The translations under genes were made by a program, and so were the position numbers. 23,586 nt of DNA, from positions 1-23,586 of the forward strand of contig LRSR01008521.1 in assembly GCA_001579985.1 (NCBI GenBank), read 5' to 3'. A model generated the notes under the pieces. The model was not told the origin of the DNA. It saw nothing but the letters and a program-made list of their open reading frames with translations, and made no database searches. This DNA comes from Hypsibius dujardini. Its lineage: Eukaryota > Tardigrada > Eutardigrada > Parachela > Hypsibiidae. The stretch's first letter is position 1. Every line of letters starts with the position of its first letter. Of this stretch, positions 1 through 12,890 are shown one piece after another.

Positions 1-72
1 ATTGAAAGTGCAGAAGAAAAAGGTTTCCTCTCTGGTATTATCTCTGATGATATCAATTTGTGTTCCTTGCAG

Positions 73-218
73 GGTACTAGCGTTGGTTCCACAAGTACGT
101 GGCAGTGCGTTACGGGACCGCCGCTCCGTACGTTCAGTTTGCAGTGGGATTGTCTGCCCTCTTCTACTGCATCAACTATAAGAGTATTCGTCTGCATAGC
201 CAAGCCAAATACCACTGA
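73..218 (+). CDS. ATP5MF: ATP synthase subunit f, mitochondrial, last exon (partial)
   Basis: This is the final coding exon of subunit f, a small single-span protein of the membrane Fo part of mitochondrial ATP synthase. The frame reads RWFHKYVAVRYG, then a hydrophobic stretch (VQFAVGLSALFYCINY), and ends in the family's typical KYH just before TGA at 216-218. The animal family has the same order: R-aromatic-aromatic-x-KY motif, one membrane segment, short basic tail ending KYH. A pyrimidine-rich tract precedes two possible acceptors, CAG at 70-72 and TAG at 78-80. Use of the first puts an in-frame TAG at 78-80, so the exon probably begins at 81. Upstream exons lie outside the window. Identification is from remembered family sequence and is quite firm for so short a piece. 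Confidence 0.8.
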
Positions 219-465
219 TCAACCAATCAAGTGACGATGTTCCGTCTGCTTCTCTGCTCTTGTAATGTTTTGCCGTGTTTAGCGTCAGGGGACGTCCTGT
301 TTATGCGCCTACTACTCTCTGAGCAATTGGAAAGAAGCAAACAACTTTTTGAGGCAGTTGTCACTTTGTCTTGGTCGATCGCGATCGTTTTTCATTTCGT
401 AATCATAACTGGTGTGACACGTGAAATCACTTCCGGAAAAACGATTTGGACCAGGAATAAGAAAG

Positions 466-471
466 AATAAA
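466..471 (+). promoter_or_regulatory. Poly(A) signal AATAAA of the ATP synthase subunit f gene
   Basis: AATAAA lies about 250 bp after the stop codon at 216-218. It is the first such hexamer on this strand after the stop, so it is the likely 3' end signal. The 231-470 stretch is open in one frame, but I read it as 3' UTR. Confidence 0.6.
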
Positions 472-1112
472 ATTACGGAACGAAATCACATCCTCAGTTC
501 ACAAAAATTTAATTGCGAAAGAATTTTAATTTAGTTTTTCATTGACTGTTTCAGTCCAAATTGACCCATTTATTAATTTCTCAAATAAATTAAATCTGTA
601 AGGACTGTCAGTGACCAAAAAAAGAAAACCCGTGAATTTAGTAACTTGTTTAGATTTATTTTTACATACACATTTTTCTAAGTGTTTAATTTTTGTTGAT
701 TAATTAATTAAAATTTTTGCAATATAAATGACGAAAAAGCTAATTTATTTATATCTAGTTCAATTAGTTTCAAAATTTAAGATTAATTTAACCTCTTAAA
801 CTATATTCTTAAGTTTCATTTGAACGAATAAGTGGATCTTTTGGCCGAGATTGATTCATTAATATTTGGTGTTTGTCTTATTTATCAAATAAACTTTTGA
901 TCACTAACCCATTTAGTTCAGTCATTTCATTATTCAATGAATAATTGAAAAAAGAATCAATGGATTGATTTTCTCAAAAATATAACTAAATGTTTGTCAG
1001 AAATTTAATTTCCATGCCGATAAAGGTTTAGAATCGACAAAACGACTAAACAAAGATAATGAAGCGGGCAACGCAAGTTCCCTGACAAAGTCGGAAGAAA
1101 CTGCGAATGATG
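472..1112. other. Intergenic, AT-rich, no gene seen
   Basis: Very AT-rich spacer between two genes that both end here: subunit f on + and the astacin-lectin gene on -. Several TTTATT copies (for example near 566 and 657) could serve as minus-strand poly(A) signals for the latter. No coding potential or repeat was noticed. Confidence 0.6.
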
Positions 1113-4100
1113 TTATGAAGCGCAGGATGAATTGCCGTCAGGACAGACACATATCTTGATATTTCCCGGGAGAGGCAGACAGATGAAAGGACATCCTCCG
1201 TTGGAGACCGAGCAAGCATTATTCACTACAAGGTAAACGTCACGATAGTGTGAATTGAGAAAAATAGTTTGAATGGTTTTAATTGAACGCACATTTGGGG
1301 CATTGTTCTGGCACAAAAACAATTCCGAATGAGCCACCACTTCGTCCGGCTGGAAGGGAATGTTGCTTCATTGCCAATCCACTTTTGGTGATACTATTCA
1401 CAGTGCCACTGCAATAGAACACAGATTAAAAGACAATTCCAGAATTCGTTAGCAGTTTTGAGTCACATTGGTGAGTAGGACATCCAGTAAACTCGTCCTT
1501 CTGACAATGAGATTCCAATCGAGTGTTTCCCGGTATTCCCTTGTGCAGAGACAATTCGCTTGCCGCCTCCATTCAACGAAATACGTTCGATATTTCCCGT
1601 ATCTGCAGAAAATAGTCAGACCGAAAATTCGCAGACATTTTGCTTCGATCAATTTGATTTGTTCACATTGTATTAACTTGATATGTCGCTTTACTCTGAC
1701 AAAAAATCTGCAACTGTCAGCCTTTAATTTGACGGCCGGACATTTCATCAATCGGTTGTTGTCTGTTACAAGAACAGATAAAGGCATAAACGTATCAAAG
1801 AGACGGTAAAGTGCACGACAAAACACCAACGGACATTCAACTATAGATGAGTTCATCTTTCTATAACCAAGTCAGCTTACTGTGGTCTGCCCAGTAGAGA
1901 TCGTTTGCTTCGTAATCCAAAGCCAGAGAAGCAGCCCAGACTCCAGTGACCCAGACTTTACGGTAACTTCCATCCATGGAGGCAGTCTCAATTGTTGTGA
2001 GGGAGTGTGACCAGTAAATTGAACTGCAAATGTTTGAAAGTGATTAATATGGCGGCAAATTTTTTTTATTGAAAATCGTTTTTCGGGCAAGACAGCAAGA
2101 AATTTATGGTAAACTCTTCATCGGTTGCTGTTTTTGTGGATTACAGTAACGAGATGATTGAGCGGTGGTTCCAAAACTACAATGAATCTCTTAATGGCAC
2201 TGCTGTTTCTCCATTAGATCAATATTTACTTGATGTGGAAAGTTGAAAAACTGTTAGTTATATGATGTGATTTATGAAGTTGAAATTGTTTAACTGCCCC
2301 GAATTTTTCTAGGCTTTTTAAGTGTTAATGCTTATCCCCTCGTCCGCCGGAGGGAAGGGGATAATTTTTTGTCACGCTCTCCAACAAGCTTGTCTCATCT
2401 GGCCGATCTCTATTCGCTTTTAGATTTTTTAATGTTTGGACGGTACGAAATATTTCCTGTCACATGAATTGATCGGTTAGAAGATAATTTTTGGCCCGGA
2501 AGCGTTTTTACGTAAATCATTTTGAATGAGAATCAATCGAAGTAAAAACACAATATTATTTCAGGACATTCTTGGAGTCATTGCATGATTGCTTTTTACT
2601 TTGGGATGTTGTGTAAATCAGCAAGACTTACAAGTGAAGTCAGTTTATTTAAGTGAGATTCAGATTTCGTCGAGATCCAGATTTTAATTGAATAACGGTC
2701 GAGGTTGAGTATGTTTGACAACAATCCATAAACGCATACACTTTAGAGGATTCGATCAGCCGTTGTATTCTCCTGATTTCAATGGACAGTTTTATGCCCC
2801 AGGATGTGAACTCCATCCGCGCATGCACCGTATATTTTAACTGGTGTGTGACTTGGGGGCGGAGCTTGGCTGTCCCTTGCGTCGGGAGAATATTGTACCT
2901 ACTGACGCACTAAAAATCGCAATCCTTGACTACAAAACCAACCAATGTATGACAACTGCTAAAACCATGAGCAAGATCTTTTGGTAAGCGCATAGAAAAT
3001 TAGTTAAAAGTTTTAGTGCATTTATTATCGTTCAACTGAAAAGTAGTTGCTTGGTTGAAAGTCAATCACTCCATTAACTTACCCGCGGGAAGGATGCACG
3101 GCAAGTGCTGAATCTATGTTGAACCCCGTATGTGAAATGATAGTTTTGTGTCCAGCCTCCAAATGACTTATCTTTGCTACAAGAATGGCGTTGTCTTGAA
3201 CCCAAAACAGATTTCCGGACACAAAGTCCACGGCCAATCCGCGAAATATTCCGGCTGGAAATGAAAATCTATGCCATAATGAGTATCAGTTTTCACGAAA
3301 TGCCATTAATGACGCTATTTGTCATGAGGTAGTTTACCTTTAGTGACGACCAGATGATTATCTGAGCCATCATATCGAGAGCGTCTAATTCCCGTTTGAG
3401 GATTTGTCCAGTAGAGATGATGGTTTAAACAATCCACTGCAACGGCGCAATGGTTTTCTCCAGAATTGTCTGTAAGCTGTTTTGTATCGCCACGATCTTC
3501 CACGGGCAAACTCCAAAGGGAGGGACCCTGCCCGAAAACGAGAAATCCACTTGTTTTGTGTGGTTCTGTTGTAGTCCGTCGCTCTGAAAACACGCGGCCA
3601 AAATGGACTCTGCAGGCGAGGAACAATCTTTCTGCCGCATGCCTTCTTTCGGATAGAACCCTGGTTGTACTCACCTCCAAGCTCACTTCGAACAGAGCAT
3701 TTAGGAATAATATGAGATAATAAATATGACCTCCAGTGGCAAACGCCGTCTTTAAAGATGCATAACTGACAGTCATCACTCAGTCTCAAATCCGCACCCC
3801 GTCCGCCTGCAACAAAGCTGTGAAGAGCTTTCCTCTCGCCATTCATCAGATGAAGTTGAAGATTTCCATCCTCGTGCATTTCCAGTTTGTCCATGCTTGC
3901 ATGTTTTTGGTAGCCGAGATTGTGAGCACGTCCAAGGCCATGTCTTACACTCCACATTTCCCGATTGTCGCAAGAACGCTGGAGGATGAGATCGCCATCT
4001 TGTTGCAGCGTGATAATACATGTTCCGTTGGAAGAAGTCAAAGATTGATTTCGCAATAGCATTCTACTGTTTTGAAGTATAACTGTGGGATGAGAACATC

Positions 4101-6758
4101 GGGGTACCGATTATTACAGATACGTGAAAGAACAGGGTTTCTACAGTATCAGGCGAATTAAATATTACATGTTACACTACCTTGCGCTATACATATTATT
4201 ACTAATATACTATCAAAGAAGATAAGTTTTAACAGAAATGTTAGTTGAGCCATGGCACATACGTGGAAAAGAATTTCTCATGAATGCGAGTTTGGTTTGT
4301 TAAATTTTATAAAAAGGAAGAGATACGTATATTACTGCGGTTTCTAAATGCATTTATCCTTAGTACAGTATCAGGCAACGAGTTTGTTAAAAGAAATCAT
4401 ATTTTGGCTCAATAGTTAGCTCAACCCCGACTGAATTAATTGTCAATCAAGTCCCAAAATGTTTATTGTTTATTTTCCGGTAAACGGGTTTTATTAAGAC
4501 TCGGTAATTTGCCTTTCGCTTTTCTTCCCCCAAAACGTTATTCGGTAAATTTAGCTTTGTGACCTCACCTTTGGCTCCTTGGAAATTCGGTGTTGGAACA
4601 AAAGTACACAAATTTACTCCTCCCGATGTCCACAGACATTCGTTGTTTTTGAAAAGGCAAAAGTATCCCCCGTCAAGAACCTTCAAGCCAGCTCCCGAAA
4701 ATTGGGACTTTCTGGTATCAGTGCTCCAGACAAGAAAGAGAGTTTGTGGCAGGTACATGGCCAGGTTCCCCTCGGCTTGCATTGTGACAGATGTCGGAGT
4801 AAACGTTTGATCTTCATAGCTCATGTTGGTGGACCAAATGGCACGACCGTCACATTGCCGGTAAAGAACCAAATTGCCGTCTGACTCCATTGAGAGTTTC
4901 ACGTTTTTGTCTGGTGACCAAAGTGCCTCACCGACTTTGAGACTATTTCCCGACTCAAGTTGTGATCGATGGCATTTGTACATCAGATTGATCTTTCGTA
5001 TGTCAGTGCTGCTTAAACCCAATTGCAATCCAAATGTTTTGCCTTCGTACTTTGGGCGGAGTTTGATGGTGGGTCCAACAGTTTCCCCACTCACGGGATG
5101 TCTCCTTGCAAATATATTGCTGCGGTAATGTAGGATCGACTCGAAATCGTAGGGCAATCCAAACGCGGTGATGGTATTGTTGTCCCATGAGCGAAAGTTT
5201 TCTTCTTCGCCTAATCGAGCAAACAGGTATAAAAATTAAATAAAAAGTAATTCAAAATCGTTACAATTAAAGTCCCGTTGGGGATCCCTCAATATAGAAA
5301 TAAATAGTGCTGCCCCTCCCCCACCTGAAACGGGGGCAGGGTTTAATTTGTTTTTAATTTTCCGTTAAAAAGAGGGAGGGTTGCCCCTCAGAATGCCCCC
5401 CCCGCACGTCCAAGTGCCCTCCCCCGAAAGCAAACAAATTTTATTAACATTCATCGTGTCCGTATCTTCCCATCAAATCAGCACTGATCTTCACTGTTTC
5501 ATTGCTTGAAATTTACCTCGTTGGATATTGGCTGAAACAATCTCAACGTATTCATCGCGGTCGGCTCTGACGTGTTCATGAAAAAAACCTAAACGAACCA
5601 AAATCATGAAATATGTAAGCATAGCGAGACAAGTGTGGATTTTCTATTGTGTGCAACTTAATTACCTAAGGCGTGCATCAACTCATGCTGAATTGTACCT
5701 TTTGTCCAACAACCTGTAAATGGCAAAATATTAGACGAAGTGCATTCACGTCATTCGTAAATCTCGCGCTATTTCACGACGTGAAGTTGGGAAAACCCCT
5801 CAATCACTTTTCTTGACAAGTTACGCCATTTTTTGTGAGTGAAAAACGTCATCTCCGATTTTCACTCACAAGATCCAATATCGCCCATGTTTTAATCAAT
5901 GCACGAATGAATGAAATAGAGCGTGAGGTCAAGACGACCAGAAGTTGAAATCAAATTGGAATGATTCAAATCGCCTGAGCTTTATTCAGCAAATACTCAG
6001 TTTCAAAAGGTTTCATTCGGCTATGAAATATATCAAAATTGTCATACGGCTCCTTTTCTCACCAGATTCCAGGTTGAGTAGCTGACCGCCTTTATTCTGG
6101 CGTCCGACATATGACGAACAGCTAATGTAAGGGATGCTTTCAGTCAGCCTTTTGTTTTTTCTTAGTTTAATTTCCTTTTGTCCAGACACTGAAAATTCAC
6201 ATACCCTCGTCCGAACAATTGTGCGATGTGGATGAAGTCTTGCGCATTCCGTTGAACGAATTTAACGCAGGTCCCGTTTTCCATCTCGTTCATTGCTTGT
6301 CGAATTGCGAGGCGTTGACTGGCAGCTAATCATTCAATCGAGCAATAAGGAAAGGCGTATTTATTTACCCTCCGAAAACGAATCAAACTGATTTGTATAG
6401 TAACTCACATAACTCGGTCGAAAACTGATAGGGCACAACTCCACCAGGCCATCGATAAGCTTCATCCATGATTCCGTTCTTGTCAGGTTTGACCTACAAG
6501 ACGAACCATTATGTATTCAATTTGTTACTCTGCTACAAACTACAATTAGTAGTAATATTAATAACCCGCCATATTAACATTGATTTCAGATATATTTTGA
6601 GGAACCCTTCCTAAAATATCTCCCTCGAACAACAATCCGTTCGGAGGAGCCAAAAAAACGTCGGATTCGTCGTTGCTATTAGCCGCAGTGGAAGAAGTAT
6701 CCGTCAAACACGAGGTTATAATAAGTAAGCCCAGGGAGATTCCGCGAGCTAAAGACAT
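1113..6758 (-). CDS. Secreted astacin metalloprotease with two bulb-type lectin domains, YWTD propeller and EGF
   Basis: Fourteen exons read on the minus strand: 6758-6579, 6493-6409, 6325-6205, 6136-6063, 5713-5666, 5588-5517, 5210-4569, 4082-3675, 3583-3338, 3254-3083, 2023-1881, 1602-1467, 1408-1293, 1225-1113. They sum to 2,556 nt in consistent phase, giving about 851 residues and TAA. Residues 1-26 look like a signal peptide (LGLLIITSC core). FEGD at 44-47 is the astacin aspartate switch. The protease starts near 67 (DEAYRWPGG); HELMHALGFFHEH at 163-175 binds zinc, and the Met-turn at 218-222 reads SILHY, with Leu for Met. Two B_lectin domains follow (about 265-390 and 412-530; MESDGNLVLY is the best sugar motif). 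Then come YWTD-type blades (YWTN, FWVQ, YWSH, YWAD, YWMS; about 550-810) and a cysteine-rich EGF (CSVSNGGC...CVCPDG). No C-terminal membrane segment is seen. The weakest junction is the exon 1 donor (AAT|gttaat), chosen by phase. The substrate is unknown. Confidence 0.85.
2024..3082. other. Large intron of the astacin-lectin gene
   Basis: This 1,059-bp intron separates two YWTD-blade exons (codon GG|T, phase 2). It has a GTAAGT donor and TGCAG acceptor on the minus strand. It holds a G/C-rich hairpin at 2332-2364 and, on the plus strand, a 47-codon open frame from an ATG at 2106 to TGA at 2244-2246. Otherwise I see nothing in it. Confidence 0.6.
2332..2364. repeat. Perfect 9-bp inverted repeat (hairpin)
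   Basis: TTATCCCCT at 2332-2340 is exactly complementary to AGGGGATAA at 2356-2364. The 15-base loop is GC-rich and contains TCCGCCGGA, so it may fold further. A run of six T follows. It stands out in AT-rich intron DNA and may be a remnant of a mobile element. Confidence 0.6.
4083..4568. other. Intron between the two lectin-domain exons
   Basis: 486-bp AT-rich intron splitting the two bulb-lectin coding exons (phase 1, donor GTGAGG, acceptor CCACAG on the minus strand). No repeat or other feature seen. Confidence 0.6.
5211..5516. other. Intron with C-rich and G-rich tracts
   Basis: 306-bp intron of the astacin-lectin gene. Around 5310-5420 it holds alternating C-rich and G-rich runs: GCCCCTCCCCC, then CGGGGGCAGGG, then GAGGGAGGG, then a long C run. 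The first two are near-complementary, so hairpin or quadruplex structures are possible. Confidence 0.5.
5833..5871. repeat. Perfect 13-bp inverted repeat in an intron
   Basis: TTGTGAGTGAAAA at 5833-5845 and its exact complement at 5859-5871, with a 13-base loop. It lies in the 349-bp intron 5714-6062 between astacin exons 4 and 5. The left arm contains GTGAGT, a donor-like hexamer, but on the strand opposite to the gene. Confidence 0.6.
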
Positions 6759-7169
6759 TCTGCTACAGCGGTCACTACCGTCGTACGGATTGGGTAACAA
6801 CTTCGCGATGTTGAAGAACATCAGATCAGAAGATGCAAACAGGCGTTTGTTAAAATTTTGTCTCGGTGATTAAATTCTTCTTCGGGTACCAACCGTATGG
6901 CGCTTTTAACATTGTGATGATACGCAAAAACTGTTGCCTCTTCCTTAGTGTCGGTATTTTCGGCGCCGACCGCCTTGGTCATATCTGTCGGCTGCATCTA
7001 ATTAAAATTTCCGAAACGGTGCGAAGTTCGCGTCTTTTCTAAAGACGATAAGGATCGAAGAGAAACCAAACACCGGTAGCGGGTAAACACCGAACGGCGA
7101 GCGGAGCGTATTTGTTCTACCTTTGAACATTGGCCGGTTTTTACCGCGTCCATGCATGCTACCAGGCAG
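6759..7169. other. 5' region of the astacin-lectin gene
   Basis: Upstream of the chosen start codon (6758-6756). The same frame stays open to an ATG at 6821-6819, which would add 21 residues before the hydrophobic core. I prefer the inner start because it gives a standard signal peptide. The DNA from about 6960 to 7170 is more GC-rich and probably holds the promoter. No clear TATA box was recognised. Confidence 0.35.
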
Positions 7170-7704
7170 TATGAGGCAAGGGCAGCAATTCGGGCCACTT
7201 GCAAAACGTGTAACAATTCGGGCCACCGGGATTCCAGGGGGCGCCATGCGCGTGCATTTAATTACTGCTATTGTTCATCACAAACCAAGGCAGACGAGAC
7301 GACCCAGGAACCAGGGCATGTTGATAGCAAGGCTATCAACATGCCCTGCAGGAACTCAAGGTGTGAACAACAACTGCAATCAGCTGATCCATCTATTGCA
7401 CGCAATGCAAGCAGACCGGCACACACCTGCAATCTCATTGCCAGTGGCGCCCCTGTAGTCTTCCGTCACCATTTTTCACAGCAAAATCATGAAGAAGTAT
7501 TTCCAAATCGCTCCTATTAATGAGTGACTCAACAAAAAATTACTGTTTCTGGCTGTATTGCATGGGTATAATTATTCTAGATGTTTTGAAATGCTTAAAG
7601 TGAAATAACTTCGCGTGGTGTTCATACAGCATCCCTTTGAAACCAGGTGGCCCGAATTGTTGCACGTTTTTGCAAGTGGCCCGAATTGCTGCCCTTGCCT
7701 CATA
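7170..7704. mobile_element. Foldback/MITE-like element with 58-bp terminal inverted repeats
   Basis: The left arm at 7170-7227 begins TATGAGGCAAGGGCAGC, and the right arm at 7646-7704 is its near-exact reverse complement (one length difference in an A run plus few mismatches). Weaker similarity continues about 10 bp inward. Each arm holds CAATTCGGGCCAC twice as a direct repeat. Both ends are flanked by CAG (7167-7169 and 7705-7707), which would be a 3-bp target duplication. There is no transposase, so it would be non-autonomous. The 3-bp duplication could fit CACTA- or Harbinger-type elements, but I cannot assign a superfamily. Confidence 0.7.
7312..7348. repeat. Perfect 17-bp hairpin inside the foldback element
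   Basis: CAGGGCATGTTGATAGC at 7312-7328, a 3-base loop AAG, and the exact complement at 7332-7348. It lies between the inverted arms, closer to the left one, so the element has a nested palindromic structure. Confidence 0.8.
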
Positions 7705-8373
7705 CAGTTAAAGAACAGACCTTGAATCATTTTTTGGTGTTTAGCTTTTGTTTCAAAATTTACAATAATGTGACCGAAAAAAAACAATGGATAAATAACA
7801 AAAAATTGTTTTTATCTAGTAATGCATTTACAGGAAGTTGCAACACATTTTTTTCAGCCCCTATAAAGATTTTTATATACAGCAATTTTTATATTCTTGA
7901 CAAGCACACGGGATGCATGACTTGATCAAAGACCAGTCGTTACCGATTTTGTTTCCAAAACAAACTGCAATCCCATTTAGCTTGTAATAAATCCGACAAA
8001 ACCTTGTTGGCCTAAACGTAAAATCCGCAAATCAGATATTTCAGTTTTCGATTTTCAGGCATTTCAATTTTGTTTCAGACAATCAAATTAACTTTCAATC
8101 GAATTTGTTCATTTTTGATTTTAATTAATCGTCACGTCCAGCTACTAATGTTTTGATTTATTTACTTTTTGAAATTTCTCATTTAATTAGACTGAAAAAA
8201 TACCGTTCAGTTAAAGCTCGTTTTTTAATTTAGTTTTGCCATCCCTAGACACGAATAACATCCCTACAGAGAACAACTAAATTCTGTCATATTTCCTGTT
8301 CGATATTCACTTCCCATCCTAATCCTCATACAAACAAAAAGAGCCAACAGAGACGCACCAAATAAAAACATGT
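7705..8373. other. Intergenic, AT-rich
   Basis: Spacer between the foldback element and the 3' end of NOL6. TTTATT at 8157-8162 reads AATAAA on the minus strand, about 210 bp after the NOL6 stop, and may be its poly(A) signal. Nothing else was recognised. Confidence 0.5.
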
Positions 8374-12400
<4,027 letters not shown>

Positions 12401-12890
12401 CTGATTCAAAGTCTGGTCAAGAATAAAATTCCTGCAAAGAAACATCAATTCGTACAGAATCGGAAAAAAGTGATAGAATTAAAATTAGAATTAACAATTA
12501 TCGATGACGAAATCACAAAATTAATTTATTAAAGACCGGGGAACCAACGAGAAAACCCGCCGAACAGATAAAAAAGCCTGCAGAACGTGAGAGGAAACAG
12601 AAAGAACAAAGCGTACAAGAAAGAAAGTACAAGCGGAAATACACAGAACACAGAATTAAATTTAACGGAACATGAACAAGCTGGAATACGGGTTGAAGTC
12701 AAAAGAACGAACAGCCCAGGGCACAGCATTACCAGCTTAAAGACGCTGCTTGTGCCATGTTCTAACAATAATTTGGAACAGGATACTTCGATAACGAACA
12801 GACAACCTTATTTCTGAACGTTAATTTTCAAAATTTGAAACAGCGTCCTTACCATTTTTATTTCTGATTTCGCTGTCGCGAAATCCTTTA
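12401..12890. other. Head-to-head region between NOL6 and SECISBP2
   Basis: NOL6 reads leftward and SECISBP2 rightward from here. A lysine/glutamate-rich open frame on + (about 12524-12679, with KPAEQIKKPAERERKQKEQ) could be an upstream SECISBP2 exon, but I find no convincing splice sites for it. I see no NOL6-like sequence on the minus strand. Promoter elements were not recognised. Confidence 0.35.

Noticed and set aside
231-470. 79-codon open frame after the subunit f stop
   Set aside because: It overlaps the expected 3' UTR, ends at the AATAAA, has no recognisable feature and looks like chance.
1449-1856. Long open frames on both strands
   Set aside because: They are out of frame with the phase-consistent propeller exon 1602-1467 and otherwise cover introns.
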